Shown: positions 11,759 through 26,215 of the stretch, one piece after another
How the letters are laid out: each line of letters opens with the position of its first letter
How positions within the stretch are numbered: position 1 is the first letter of the stretch
Origin: Progne subis subis
Taxonomy: Eukaryota > Chordata > Aves > Passeriformes > Hirundinidae
Direction of reading: 5' to 3'
DNA length: 64,000 nt
Assembly (NCBI GenBank): GCA_022316685.1
Contig: JAKJHU010000023.1
Span: 7,427,192 to 7,491,191 of the forward strand
Notes under the pieces: generated by a model
Seen by the model: only the letters and a program-made list of their open reading frames with translations
What the model was told of the DNA's origin: nothing
Databases searched by the model: none
Translations under genes and position numbers: made by a program

Positions 11759-12890
11759 CCCTGATAGGTCTGTGCAGCATTGAAAATTTTCTGTCCTTGT
11801 GACAGATATAAAACTGGCAAGCAGCAAGACCTCAGCTTAATTTTTCAGTGTTTTTCTCATTCCTGCTTGTCCTTTCTGTGAGATCTCACTGAGCTGTTAG
11901 TGCTCCTCTATTTCCCACTGTCAAAGGGCACACCAGAGATTCCAAACTGTGCCCAGAAAAATATGCCTTTATTTAGAGGTTTTGTTATGGCAAGGCTTAA
12001 AAAACTTCTTTGCTGTTAACTTTGGACCACTTTTTAAAAAGTGTTTTAGCTTTGGCCTTGTGTTTCCAAATGTAAGATTAGTGACTTGCTTTGAAAGAGT
12101 GCTGATACTTATTTATATTTGAATGTTTTGTTGATGAAGATTGACTACTGCAGTACTTTTTTGTTACTCATTTCTTACGAAAATGTCTTTATTGTCATCA
12201 ACAGCTTTATGGAAAAATATCCTATCAAAACCTTTCACTCTAGACAAGACCACCTTAATTTCCCATTAAATAGCCTGGAATTACAGTTCATTGAAACTGC
12301 TGAACTGCCATTTTCATTGAATACAAATATCCCACTTTTCTGCTTAAACTATCACATAAAAGAAACCCTCAAAAACCTACGCAAGGCGGCCAGAATACCT
12401 CAAAAATACCTACAAAAAACTATCTTAACATAAAGGAACCTGACTTTGTTCCCATCAGACTTTAAATGGCTGGGTGAAAGGAGGGGATGGAGAATGAGTG
12501 CAGAGAGTGAAAGCCTTCCAGTAAAGGCTGAGCTTGAGAGCCTTGCCTTGAGTGCACAGTGCAGCAGTTTGTGACAGTGGCAATTCCTGAGCACCTGAGA
12601 GTGAGCAGCACTACTTCCAGGCATGTCCTGCTAGCAGGGAAAACAAAATCACGCCATGTGAAGGCAGGCCTGCTACTAAGAAATGCGTATAACATCACTT
12701 GCTAATAAAATGAAAAATTAAATTAGTTCCAGGAGAGTAAAAAAAAGTGTCTACAAATTTATAAATCCTCATGCTATTAAAGATTTTTTTCATGGCATGT
12801 GCTACACCTTATTATTTGATTTTAATTTTTGTTCAGAGAAACATCAGGGTGCCAGCAGTTGTGGAGAACACAGCTTGGTAGCTTACAAGC

Positions 12891-12910
12891 TTTTTTTTTT
12901 TTTTTTTTTT
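12891..12910 (+). repeat. Poly-T run (T20)
   Basis: Uninterrupted homopolymer of 20 T within intron 1. No SINE body is recognisable next to it. Confidence 0.8.
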
Positions 12911-15900
12911 AAATATCTATGGGTGTAGATTGCATATGGGAAAGAAAAGGTAAATCACTATGCAATCTTGAAATCTAGATTTGGTCTAGACTTAAATATT
13001 GATGTCAAACAATTAAACCTCTTCAACTAGTAGATTTGAAGTTTGATATATTTCTCTACTTTTGTTGCATTTAGTTAATGAAAATGCTAACACTTAAGTT
13101 TAATTTCATTTTATGATTCTAAACCATTTGCTGAACTGAACTGATTATGTAACTAGTTCAGTCGTTAATCTCAGTCCAATACTGGATTACTTTTAATCTT
13201 GATTCATTGTTAATTGCTGTATCTTTAATGTTGGAAATGTGTTCTTTGTAGCTATTTTTGTTAATAACTTGAACAAAGCTAATCTTCCAGGTGACAAAAA
13301 CTAATTTTGTGGATTTTGTTGGCTTTTAACTAGTTAGCTTATAGATTTGACCAGCTCCTCAGTTGCTTCTTTCTTTGTAGCAGTCTGTGAGTCTGGCGGA
13401 TCACAGCGGGTCGAGTTTATCAATCTGTATAGAACTGCTCCAGCATCATAGAGGTAACATGTGGTTAATCAAGGGATTTGTGTCTATAGTTAATCCAGGC
13501 TAGTTAACTGCTCTTTTATTGATGTGAGGTTTGCTTAATAAGCAAAATCCTTCTCCCTTGCTTGACTAAGTGTGTGATGAAAAGAGATTTATCCTTGAAC
13601 AGCCAACTAATTTGTACAAGTAAGATCAGCTCTTTCTGTTGCAAGAAACAACCTTTCAACTAGGACAGAAATCTTTCTGCTGCTGTTGCTGTTGTCTTTG
13701 GTTACAATTGTTTTTAATGTTCATCTTCCTGGACAGCTGCTATTTCCTCCTCCATCCAGTAATCTCTTTGAAAATGGGAAAGATCTTTATTTTCTTTGAA
13801 ACCTAACACAAAAGTCCCTTGTATATGCTGATTGTTTCATTCATCAAATACCTTTATTTAGCTTCATTTGAAAATAATAGAAATACACTTGTCAGTTTTA
13901 CTTTGACCACTGAGGTCAGTTTGAATGGTCTTTGTTCTGTCAGCTCATACTGCCCTTCAGACTTGTTCACTTTGATTTGCATTAACCATGCTACTTATTT
14001 TAAAGGCTACAATTTCTGTGTGTGAAGCACACCTATAAATAGTGCTTTTGATTAGCTGACATCTCAATTATCTGACTTTGGTTTGTGAAAGATTAAGGTA
14101 AGATACTGTCTAGTTCGTGATGAACTATCTTCTGACAATTCAAAATTGTCTGCACTGGTTCTGGAGTCAGGAGACATCTATTAATATGTATTCCTCTGCA
14201 GTGTATTTGATAGTTTGCTCACAGTTGTGGAGAAAACATTCTTGTTTGTTCTTGTGTGTTTCTCATTCCTTCACCTCATTCTGTCAGAAAGCAGTTGCAT
14301 CTCTTGTCATCACTTACAGAAGTAAATGTATGTATGCTTCTTTCACTTTGTAAGTTGTGTTGTTTTGTTGCTTTATGTTCGTGTGTTGTGGTGGGTTTTG
14401 ACTGTTGGGTGGGGTTTTTTTCTTTTTAAAATAAATCTACATTACAGTTTCTCAACTGTTTATCAGGAAAAATTCTCTTAAGCCCTGTTTTTTTTTGTCT
14501 GTTCACATGCCTGATGCTCTGTCATCTCATCCTTTCATATGCATTTTCTTTAAATTCATCTTTCCTTCTCTTTGACCTGTCTTTCAAATGTACTGCTTCC
14601 CTTTTTAGAAAGCCTTCCTGTGTATTTCACTTACAGAGTCTCAAAATTCCCTAAATTAAGATGCAAAGATATACAGAACTCTGAAAGCAATCTGGTGTAG
14701 AATACAGCACAATTCTAGGTGATCCTTAATGCATTTTATTTGAATTTAGGGACAGAAGAAACCTTTGGCTGGATTCCCATAAATATGATGTCAGGAAGGA
14801 AAGGGATTAACTGTCTTTTAGAGACTGTTGCTTTAATCTGCAAAGTTTTTTCAGAGTTGAAATTGGTACCTTGGAATAATGCTAAGGTGTGTGTTGCATA
14901 TTGTGTTTTGCCAGCCACATTTTTGATATTTTCTGATGGAAGAGTGGTGCCTCTGGTATGTGGAGTAAAACAGGTTGTGGAAGTTGGCAAAGCCAAGTAC
15001 TGAAATTCCGATGTTTTTTTAATTTGGAGAACTTAAAAGCAGGATGTTGCTATTTTAAGTAGATTTCAGTTCCTGTCTGTTCAAGTCTGTCAATGTATCT
15101 CTTGAACCTAAACCAAGGAGGTGATGTAAATGCAGCCTTGTAAGCAGAGAAAATGAATGTAAGAAATAGTCTTTGCCTCTCCAGACCCTCTGAAATCTAC
15201 AATTAGTTTTGACTTCTGATTTCCTTAACTCTAAAAGCTTGTACACTTGAAATCAGGGAAGGTGGTTAGAAGATTCTTTAAGGGGATAAAGTTCAGGAAT
15301 CTCTTTCTTAGATGGAAAAGCTTTCTCCTTAGCCTTGGAAGAAGTGCTCAAGGTAGAAAACATTCAGTGACCGTCTTATTTCTGTCCTCTCTAGTTCTCT
15401 TGGTTGCATGGTTTAACCTGCCTGTTGCCTCCTGGATGCTGTAGAAAGGTTCTGTGCCAGCACCTGAGGAAGTTGTACGTGAGTTGAGGAGAATCTGTCT
15501 TGTTGTTACTTCCTTGGCCACACACCTTGTTCTGTTCCAGACAGTACCAGTGTTGGTTACTGGGGGTGGATGAGAGGAGGAGGTTAGTCAGAAGAATGAC
15601 TGCTTATAAAACAATAGGGTTTATTGCCTCTGTTTGTTCTCTGCTTGGGTTCCACAAAGCTCCATCCTGCTGCCTTCTCCCCCTTTCCCCCCCATCCTCA
15701 GTGCAGCAATGGGCTCTTCTGTCTAAATGCTGGCTGTTGTTTGTGCTTTCACTCTGTGTGCAGCTCAGTTGAGCATTCCCATTCAACCAGCACAGAGTGG
15801 CTCAGATTCCCTGTTGGAACAACGCTGTCATCAGGTCACAAGCTGTTCTGGCTCACAATGAAAATCAGGGATAAGCTTTCAGATGTACTTCTTTGGCTTG

Positions 15901-18900
15901 CATCAGGTTTGGCTTTCAGGATTGTTCTCCTGAGGAGGAGCTGTGTGTGGTATCTCCCTTTTGGAGGTTTGTTCTCATCATAAGATTTAAAGAGGATCCC
16001 TTGGAAGGGAGTGTTTTTTCAGGTGGAGGGAGGAGACTTCTTGAGACCTTTAACCTGCTACCAGAGATACCTGTTCAAAGAGCTGTTTCTTCTACTTGCA
16101 GCATAATCTCTGCTTTCTGAAAGGCTTCAAAATCAAGAGAATTTCTCAAAGAGAAAATAAAACTAAAAAATGTTCATGCAAGTGCCTCATTGCACAGGCT
16201 TGCAACTGACTCATGGGATTTTGGAAAGCACCATTAAAGCAAAACAGATCAGCTAATGCCTCTGATGTGGATTTTTGTTCATAAAAGAAAGAAAAAAAAG
16301 TGTTAGTTTGTGAATTCTGTTTATTGTGACATCCAGAAAACATTACCTGTAGAAACTGATTTGAGCTGAAAAAACAGAGGCATTAAAGATACCAGCAAAA
16401 ACTTATTACTCCAGAATTGCACCCTGAAATAATAAAATTGAAATTTGAAAGTTTTTTAATGCACAGAAGCTGACACATGTTATCTGATATAATAGTGAAG
16501 TTTATTTGCCCAAGGATTGTCTGGAGCTTGTGAATTCATATATGCAGGAGAATTTGAAGGAGAATAAAAGAACCTGATGTTAAAACAGAAGTTGCTAAAG
16601 AGTCATGAGCAGCAGTTTTATGAGATTTCTTTATTAATCAAGAAAATACTGTATTGATAGCTGGTAAAGGCATTCTTTTACTCACATGCATCCTTTCTCC
16701 AAACATTCCCACTCCATCTTCCATTGGTGCTCACATAGTTGATGAAGTTTGGTGTTTTTAACACCTTGAGTGGTTGTTGGCTTTTCTTTCAGTGGGGTGT
16801 AGAGGCTTAGTGGAGATGGCTTGATGCTGGCATGTAAATGTTGTATTGGACCATAGTGATGAAATGCAAATTACCCATCATCTGAGCTCTTGTACTTAGG
16901 GCTGTGAGCCCCAGTACACACACAGAAGTTACAGCTCCTGTAATGACCAATGGTCTGTTGTATATGGAAGTGCAATAGTTGTGTCCTTTAATTTCACTAA
17001 TAAATTATGAAACTGCTGAGAAGTTCCATACTGGGCCTGACCTTCCTCTGAATGGGAAGTTTTGTAGCTTGAAATGCTTGGATTTATGTAAGAGGTTAGA
17101 AAGAAAAAAGCTGATTATTTATTTTCTCCTTCCAGCCCAGCTTCTCGCTGTTGTACAGCGCACATCTTTTTGAGAGTTTATAATGCGTCAGTTAAAACAC
17201 AACACTGGTTTGTAGTCCTAGCATTTGACAGGTGTAATCAGAGAAGTTGCTGCTGGGGTAAATATTTTTGCAACAGCTGTCTTAAAAATGGTAGAATTCC
17301 ATTAAACTGAGAGAAAACAACATAACTTTGAAATTGTTAGAAGACACCCTGTTTTGTCTGCAGCTGGCATCACGCAGCAAAGGGCTGTAGCATAGACTGA
17401 GGATAGGCTATAGTTTGGGCTATATCGGACTACTGCTGCCAGCAATCTCTTCTTGCAGAAATTGCCACTTCCAAAAGCAAGAATACCTCAACAGGATGTA
17501 TCTGTGCACCAGTTTTCAATCTGGTTACTTAATGTAACACCATTTTTATGAGCACTTCAAGCGAATGTGGCTAAGATGCAGAGGAGTATGTTGTATTCTC
17601 CCCATCCTCCTCCTGTGCAAAAGGGTTGCTACTTTTGGCAAAGATGTGTGGTGATAGTAACAGCTTAGGCATCTAGTGAAATCCTCCAAGCTCCTCTGAG
17701 ATCATATTCATAATTACATTCATGCTTCTAGTCTGGTTTTAATGAGACGAGGTGAATGTTGCCGGTTTAGAAGCTCAGAGTTTTAACAGCATTACACAGT
17801 ATGAAGACTGTGAACCACTTATTGACCACAATCTCTGCTCATCTTCCTGAGGGTTAAATGACGCTACATCGTCTCTGAAAAGGTGGTTGTTCCTTGTCTT
17901 TTCAATTTTTTATTCATTTGTCTTTCCACCTCAGTATCATCCATTGGCATCTCTAAATATTGTCAAGGCATCTTTGGGACTAGAATACTGGGCTAGTACT
18001 TCTGAGTAATTTACCACAGTATTTATTTTCATGGTATGAGGATACATTAATTTGGTAGCAGTTCTCATGAATTTAGCCATGTGGTGGTTTTATAAATAGT
18101 TCTGGGTGTATTTAGCTGTAATCTGTCTCCTTTTTGTTCTGAAGAAGTAACTCATATCCTCCCAATATCCTCTCAGTTGTCTAAGAATGAGATATAGTAA
18201 CTGCTGGAGTAGAGAAGCATTACTAACAAGTTTGTATGAATATATAGTTTGTTGAATGGGACTTACTTGTCTTTGTTTACCTTAAGTTACAGTACTCTTC
18301 TCCTTTTCTGTTTTTCTTAGCGATGGGTATAGTAATTTACACTCTTCAGAACTCTGAATTGTTTTTATGGATATTGGAGGAGGCAGGAACTGATGTTAAG
18401 ATAATGATGTTAAATGATTTCCTCTGAATCTAATGTCTTCCATTTTTTCTGAATGGGTCCTTGTGTGCATTAGCTTCTGAGGGGAAGAACAATTCCAAAG
18501 GTGAACAGCTCTCAAGACAACTTTGCCTGTAAGAAAGGACTACAGTTCTTTAGCTACAGGTTAACACAATGCACATTGTCTGCAAACTTGACAATGTGAA
18601 TTTAAAGTAGGTTTGTATTTTTGTATTTTCATGGGGTATTTCCGCTGCATGCTGTCCACTGGGAGCATGTGCTGTAGTTGAGAGGCACTCTGGTTGAGAG
18701 AACCAATGGATTACAGTAAACTGAGTCTCTCAGTAGCAGCAATGTGATTTGAGTAGTTCGTTGTCCAAGGCAGAAGGACCATTTTGCTTGCAGGAAAAGA
18801 TCAATTAATTCATGGAATAGAAGTGCTTCCTCTGACTGACAGCCATGTGCAATCTCAGCCTTTCTGAACAGTTAAGGAGACTCATCCCAATAAAATCTAA

Positions 18901-20670
18901 CGTGTTGTTGGATCCAAAGTAGTATTAAGGGAGAATATAGATGTAACTGCTGCCACCTAGAACTACCACAGTGATCTTTCCTTGCTTACTCCATAGTTAC
19001 ACCTGTATGAGTGTTTCTGCTGTTCAGATGTACTTTGGCATATTGCATCAAAAGTTTGTGTCAGGGATACAATGTGACACAATAAATTCACTTAGAGGTG
19101 ATAGGCTTAAGAAAAAGTTAAATCCATGTTTATTAGAAATACCTACCTGAAGTTGTTTACCACAGACTTGCTATGGGATGTGTATTTTATGTGGAAACGC
19201 ACCATGTAAATACAAAACCACAAACACGCTGATTTACTGTTGTTCTTTACCTGACTGTAAATGTGAGGGTTTTTTGGGTTTTTTTTTTGATGGATTGTGG
19301 TCATACCAAGTGCCTTAGCTGGAATATTAAGTATTTCTTGTCCTATTGGGTGATTTCCACTTGAATAACTGCATGTTTGCATGTTTTAAAAACTGGAACC
19401 AAACATGCCTCTTTGAAAACCAGAAAACTAGCTCTTTTGGAGGACAGCTCAGGTGTTCTGTCAGCTGGAGTGGCTTCAGCTGTGCTGCTGCCCAGAGGAG
19501 TCCATCAGGACAGCCCGGGGCCGGGTGTTCACTGCTCCAGGTTAGGATTTGGCTGGGGTTCTGTGCACAGCTCCTCTCTTTCTGTGCCTGTGTGAGTGCA
19601 CGTGTGAATTCACACCCCGGGGCTTCCCCTGCAGTGCTGCCCATGGGTCCTGAGCCTCTGTGGCTGCCTGTGGTGCCCCAGGGTGCACACTGGGTGGGGA
19701 TTTGTGGTCTGTGCGAGGGGGCTGGGGCTGTGACAAGAAAAGGACCCCAGGCAATGTGATTTAGGTGCCCCCTTCTGTGGCTGCTCTGCTCTTGGAGGGA
19801 GTGATGCACTGAAGGTGCTATTCTAGGACTATGACCTTTAGCTCCCCCTCATTGTTTGCAAAGGGGAAATAGGAAAATATAATGTAAACTGAAGGCTGTT
19901 GTCTAAGTGGAGGAGTTGCTGTTAATCATGTAGCATGGATTTAACATCCTGAAGGTTAAATAGTACTGCTTTTCCTTCTGATACTGTTTTTTCCTTCCCC
20001 TACAGCTTTTCTTTTTCATGAAGTGAAATCCATGCAAATACTTTTAGCAGGGAGTTTTATTCCTGATAGCATTGCAAAAAAGAAATGTTAGAAATTGAGC
20101 AAAATTTGGAATTAAGTTTTCAAGGAAATGATGGATCTTGCTTGCAATCAAGTAGATACAAAATGTTGAAGTTTGTTGTGGTGGTGATTTTTTTTGTGCC
20201 ACAGACATGCTACAAAACTAGCAGCTCAAGCTTTCTTAAAAATCCCAGTTGTAATTTTCACTTAAGCTGTAAAGTTAGTGGTATATTGTTATTTAATCAA
20301 TTTTTTACAAGGCATTTCCATTTCGGTAGAATGATGACTCCAAGGCCTGTTCAGTGACTCATTCCTTCATCTCATATCATGAAGTGTAATGACATTAAGA
20401 GAGTCGAGTCTTTATAAACCACAGAATATTTTGTTCTCTGGCAGAGGAGCCACATCAGACTTTATATGAATCTGTCTCTCTTCTCTCAGTCCTATTTCTA
20501 CCCCAGCATCCCTCATGTGGTTGGCCTGGCAGCTGCTCAGTGTTCTTAGAGTGAAGGAAACAGTGGCCTTGTAGGTCATATTTGATCGTCAGACCTTCTG
20601 GCCCTCCAGGTCTAGTTTAGGAAACCAGCATTATTGAATGTAATGTAGTTTGGTTGGTTGTGGGTTTTTT

Positions 20671-20745
20671 GTTGTTGTTGTTGTTGTTGTTTGGTTGTTG
20701 TTGTTTTGTTTTATCTCCCCCCTGGATTTTTTTTTTTTTTTGGGT

Positions 20746-20783
<38 letters not shown>
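20671..20783 (+). repeat. (GTT)n microsatellite plus T15 and T37 homopolymers
   Basis: A GTT array begins at 20671 and is interrupted after about 20 bp. It is followed by a T15 run (20727-20741) and a T37 run (20747-20783). The whole segment is T/G-only apart from one short C-rich interruption. The apparent polyphenylalanine and polylysine frames over it are not genes. A 37-base homopolymer is prone to length error in sequencing. Confidence 0.85.
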
Positions 20784-20784
<1 letters not shown>

Positions 20785-23700
20785 TTTTGCTTGCTTTTCT
20801 CTTTTTTGTTTGTTTCTTTGTTTAAATTCAGATTGTAAGTCAGTCATGCTTTGCTGTTGGTCTAATAAAAGGTACTGATTTTTTCTCTCCTGGTGCTTTC
20901 TGCTACTTCACTAAGAGTTTTATTACACCTGTCATACAGCAAAAATAATGTGGGGGTTTTTAAAGTATGCCCATAAGCTCTGAAAGTGTTCTAGGCTCAC
21001 CAGTTTGTACCCAGGTGTCTTAGATAGAACAGCACATCTGAAGAAGACCTTGTCTGTGAAGTTGAGGTAAATGGAATTCAATGGTCAGATTTTTAACCTA
21101 TTATAAGATATTTATGCTAAAGAGTGATGCACTCTCTTCTGAGGAAATGTAATTTGATCTTTAACTGAAAGCTTGAATGCAGAGTATTTGCAGGTAGTCT
21201 GTCTGGTTTCTGTTCTGGTTTTTTTTGGGTAAGCCAATGCAACAAGCGTGTTTATCCGTCACGTGGGGCTGAGTGATTTAGAAAAGCAAAAACATAAAAC
21301 TTACAGCTCTTAACTCCTTAACTGCCATATTTACTCAAATAGCTACTTTTGGATGTGAAACCAGAGTGCTGCAGAAGGTGGTGTTGCCATATGGATGCTG
21401 TTACTTGGGTGGAATAGTGCCAAAGAGGTTAATAACATTTCCATTGTGCCTACACACTTCAGATGTCTCACAAGAAACTGATTTAATATCATAGTTTTTG
21501 TTGCACAGTAGCAAATCTCTGGGTTTTTTTCTTTATTATTTCTTGCTTGGAAAGGCACTGTACAATAACTGAAAGCAGAATAAACAGAGACATTTCTGTC
21601 TTCAAGTATTGGTAGCATTATCAAAGAAATTCTGACTAGGTCAGTTTAAGAGATTAGATCTTACTTGCAATTTAAAATGTGGCAAGGAAACAAACTAAAC
21701 AATAAGAAAAATATTTGTAATTATCAACAAAATAATTTTACCTGTACATGCAAGACTAATTTGGGGAATGAATGGTAGGACTAGTTAAACTTTTAATCAA
21801 CAAGTTTTTTTCTAGATATGCTTTTTAAAAATACAGCTGTCAGGTTACATTTCAATGCCTGGTTCATATCATTAGCAATTCAAATTTGTATTTTAATCCA
21901 AACCACTAAGCATTAAATTAAAAAAATCTTTGTCCCTAACATTGCAGCAATGAGTTGTACTGTGCCAGTCTCCAGCAGGGCTCTTAATAACTAGCTATGA
22001 TTCTATTTCTTGAGTTTTTATGTTACAGTTTGGATTGATGGTAATATAAAACTAAGAATAGCTGATTTTGTTGGCGTGAGAATAAATGTTCTCCTTGTAG
22101 ATCAAAATAACTTGAATAGCTTTTGATACTGGTTTCCATTCCTAATGTACAAAATGCCTTTTTCTGACAGAAAGATTCTAGTAGCTAGAGTTTGCAGGCT
22201 GGGGCAGGTTTGATTTTCAGGCATCACAAGGCAATATTTTGAAGAAAATTTCTCTAAAATTTCATCTAAAATGAGAAACCAAATCTACCTGTCCCAATTT
22301 TGTCATTTTATTTTTCTCTTGGCTTAAAAGAGATTTGAGTTTTGGCTGTTAATGTAACAATCTGTTTACCTTGGCAGTGCTGGGCCCAAGACCAACCTTT
22401 GTTGGTTAACAAATAAAATCAGTTTGAGCTCACTGTCCGTGGAGTTGATGCATCATTTTGTGAACTAGGCCACAGTTTTAGTTCAGTTCCTGAGGAGAAA
22501 TCCACTTCAGGAATCAGGTATCTTGTACTTAAAGATGTGAAGCACAGCTCTGATCTGCTTTTTCATAACAAACCTGGATCAGTGTTGTCTCTAATATCAG
22601 TCCAACTTCCTTGAAGACTAAGTTTCGCCTCAAAATAAACAAAAAAGATTTTGACTGGCAGAAGTGAATTTTTAAAAACTCAGTTTGAGGAGGTGCGGTG
22701 ATTTAGCATGCTTTAGAAAATGAGTTTGATTTAAAAACTGCATCTGCAAGAACCTATAAATTGTAGAGCACTTTGGCTGTCATATGCTTTTCAAACTTCA
22801 GTACTGTGATAAAGGGGAATTTTGAGTGATCTCAGAGGTACCTTCCCATCAATTTGTCCTAATTCTGCACATTTTTTAGGTGTACTCTTATTTCTCTTTC
22901 CATACTGTTGCCTTTTGGTTTCCTTTGAAGAGTTTATAAACATCTTCATTGTGTGGTCCTATTTTGGTGACTCACATGTCTCTGACAGCTTACACACACT
23001 TATGTTACAGTAATCAAATTCTCTGAGAGGAGGCAGTTTTTAAAAATATTTATGTGTGTTTTTAATAACTGGAAACTTTTATAGACAGAGAAAAGCCTGA
23101 ACAGTAAGGGGTTGGGGTTTTCTGTTTGTTTAAACAAACTTTCAGTAAAACAAAAGTGATTGAACAGCTGCAGCTGTCTGTATGTGAATTTGTGCAAGCC
23201 AGACAAACTTCAGGGAGTTAACTCCAGTGCCTCCAGCCTAGCCAAGCCACTGTAGAGTCAGGTCAACAGCCCCATTCCGCCTTTTGGTGCCTCAAAGAGA
23301 GAGAGAAAAGGTAATTAATAGGAAAACTGTCAACAATCTTGTCATTTTTGCAGCCTTCTTAAGGGAATACTGCAAGGACAGCAACAGATTCTAGAACTCT
23401 TGAAAAATATGGGACTTAACAGAGTGGGAGAGTAGTTTTTCTTGTGAGATAAAAACTTTTCATTGATGTGTGTACCTTGATGCCACTGCTTGAATCCAGT
23501 AGTCCTTGGAGAGCTATTGTGTAAATACAACTTCTGATCCAAATGCACTGGTTGGTCTGGGGTAGACTGTATGTTTATGCTTATATGGGTAATATTGACG
23601 CTAATTTGGGGACTCTAGTTGATATGTTAGAAATATTTGTAAAAATTGTTAGTTGGCTGAACTCAGATGGTTGAGCTTTCCAGATCTTCAGGTCCCTGAG

Positions 23701-23849
23701 GTTTCAAAACCCCAAACCCACAACTTTCCTGAATGAAGGGCCGATGGAGTCTGTGCCTCTTGGGGTGGGTTTAGAGAATCCCAGAATGACAAGCCTGAGA
23801 ACCTGAAGTTTATAACTTCTGAGGCCAGGAGGAAGGTTCCTGCTTGACT

Positions 23850-26215
23850 TCAGGATCTGCCATTAGAGAACAGATTGAATGCTTTTGTAGGTGATGGGGG
23901 TCCGGGTGCTCAGTCCGGTGGAAGCACCCAAGCTGGTAAATCTGAGCCATGCAGAAGCAGCAGGAGAAAATGGGAAGTGGTAACAGTAGGGACATTCCCT
24001 GCTGAGAGTGTTGGGGACTCCCATCTGCTGACCTGACCTGAGCTGGCCTGTCATCTAGAGGGGCTTGTTGCCTGCCAGGATCTGGAACGCTGTGGTAAGA
24101 CTGCCAAAGCTTGTCTGGCTGCACACAACTCCTCCCTGCTGCTCTCCCCTGTAGGTTTCAGTGATACCGCCAGAAGGGATCTGAAATGATCAGCTGTGAC
24201 TGTGTGGCTCTGGGGTGATGACCAAGGGTGTGGGAGCCTAGGTGGATTCTCCTTGATCCTTTGGGTGAGAGCAAAGTGCATTAGGATGAGTGGAGAGATC
24301 CTGTGGGTAAGCTGGTTGTATAGTCAGCAACAGAATTCTAGTTTTATAATCATGAGGGTGATTTTGAGGATTGCTTGGAAAAGATGGGATTCACCTGACT
24401 CGGACACAGGGCATCTCTGCCAGCTATCTTATGAGCAGTTGGTGGACCAGGTTGGCAAACAAAATGTGGTATAAACAATAGGGACCTTGTAATCAGAAAA
24501 GTTGGGAAGGGGGCCTTTCCCAAGTACACCCATATAAACAAGGAAGTGCTTTTCAGAATTACAGGGAAAAGTCTGCCACTCTTTCTGGGAAGTCAGCACG
24601 GCTGGTTGCCTCTCTGGAATGTCTGTGTTCTCATGCAGACAGCATGGGATGCAAAGAAGAGGAATTAAATGTCTGCATGCAGCTTCAGAGTTATGATTTC
24701 ATTTGGATCGTGAAGAACGATAGCATAGCTCATATTCAATCGCCCTGATATCTGCTAGAGAGATGGTGTAGCTTATGTGCTGGGCTGGGTGTGAGCAGTT
24801 CAGGAGGTTTCTGGAGTGTGTTGTCTACTGGATCTCATACCTGCAAACAAAGAACTGCTTGGGAATCTGAAGGCTGAGGGCAGCCCTGGCAGCACTGACC
24901 GGGAGATGATAAAGTTCAGGGTCCAGAGAGGGGGGAGAGGGGGATAGGCAGAAAGCAGGGTTGCAACCCTAGACTTGAAGAGGAAAGACTTTGGCCTGTT
25001 TAGGACTCTGAAGCCAGCCGAAAAGTCCAGGTTAAGGTAAACCTTCCCTCAGTGGAAGAGAATCAGGTTAGGGAATGTTTAAACAAACAGGTCACATGCA
25101 AAGCCGTGGCGCTGGTGTGTGGTATGTCCTGAGAGAGCTGACTGATATTGGGAGGTCCCTCTTGATCTTCAAAAAGTCACTGTGATTAGGAGAGGTTCAT
25201 TAAAACCAGAAGAATGTACCTCCTGTATTCAGGAAGGGCAAGAAGCCTCTTTTTTTTTTTCTGAAAACTACCAGCTGGTCAGCCGCATGTGAACCACTGA
25301 AAGCTGGTTCTTTCTAATAATCAAATATTATCACAAATAATCCTTCCAAACATATGAAGGACAGGAAGATGGTTGGGAGTAGTCAGTGTGGATTTATGAA
25401 ATAGAAGTCATGTCTGAGCAATCTGTTGGTCTTCTACCATGAGATCACTGACTTGGTGGACAGTGGATGTTGTTTATGTTGACTTCAGCAAAGCTTTTGT
25501 GGCTGTCTCCTGTAACTCGAGGAGCGGATGAGGTGCAGCCCAGGTGAGTGGAACAACCTGGCTGAAATGTGGGACTCAAAGGGCAGCACAAGCTCCAGGT
25601 GCAGGCTGGTCCCTGGCAGTGGTGCCGCAGGGGTGGGTAATGGGGCTGATGCTGCTCGGTGTTTGCACTAATGACCAGGAGAACAGGGCAGAGAGGGCTC
25701 TGAGCAGGTTGGCAGGTGCTGCAGAACTGGCAAGTGTTTGCCTCCCCACAGGGTCGTGCTGCCATTTGTAGAGGCCTCAAGGGGCTGGAGAAATGGGCTG
25801 GCAGGGTGCTCATGAGCAGAGGGAAATGGCAAGTCCTGCAGCTGGGGAGGAATAACCCTGGGCAGGAGTTCAGGCTGTGCCTGAGTGTGTGGAGAGCAGC
25901 TTTGTGGAGAAGGGCCCAGGGATCCTGGGGGACACGAAGCAGAGCATGAGGCAGCTCCTGGCTCCCTGGGCTGTTCTAGGCAGGGTGCTGTGAGCAGGAG
26001 GAGTGATGTGATCCTACAAAAAGGCTCCAACGGTCTGCAGAGAGAAAACATTTTTCCCAGTCAAGCAGTGGAGCAGATTCCCCTGCCTGCCTCTGTAGGA
26101 GGATTTCAAAGACCCATATGGGCAAAGCGCTGAGTAACCTGGTTTGACCTCAGAGCTGGTCCTGCTTTGAACAGAAAGCTAAACTAGAGATGTGAGTTCT
26201 CTCTCACCCTGAATG
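23850..26215 (+). mobile_element. CR1 LINE, long degraded copy
   Basis: A degraded CR1 retroposon in + orientation. The 5' boundary is uncertain. The part near 24580-24760 resembles the CR1 ORF2 endonuclease region with frameshifts. At 25463-25498 the reading VDVVYVDFSKAF is the conserved reverse-transcriptase motif of CR1 ORF2. The stretch near 26090-26170 matches the end of CR1 ORF2 and its 3' region (CTGAGTAACCTGGTTTGACC, then a CTGCTTTGA-like segment). Many stops, frameshifts and internal deletions make it non-functional. The block 25344-26015 is almost identical to part of the second CR1 at 41309-41980. Antisense open frames here are shadows. Confidence 0.83.
25344..26015 (+). repeat. 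672-bp near-identical block, copy 1
   Basis: This block aligns without gaps to 41309-41980, at a constant offset of 15,965 bp. By eye there are five mismatches, all transitions. Sequence just outside both ends does not match between the copies, although both sites lie inside CR1 elements. The shared block includes the same idiosyncratic deletions relative to a typical CR1, so the copies are not independent decay products of an intact element. Confidence 0.9.

Noticed and set aside
12119..12433. 104-codon open frame in A/C-rich sequence, considered as a nuclear mitochondrial insertion or pseudogene
   Set aside because: The frame starts at TTG, has no recognisable domain, and the sequence does not resemble any mitochondrial gene I know. 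Likely a chance frame.
20617..20878. Polyphenylalanine and polylysine open frames
   Set aside because: They translate the T37 homopolymer and GTT array, not genes.
25445..26133. Open frames on both strands in the CR1 region (and their twins at 41410-42092)
   Set aside because: They are shadows or remnants of degraded CR1 ORF2. The real reading is interrupted by stops and frameshifts, and the antisense frames have no protein-like features beyond GC-rich composition.
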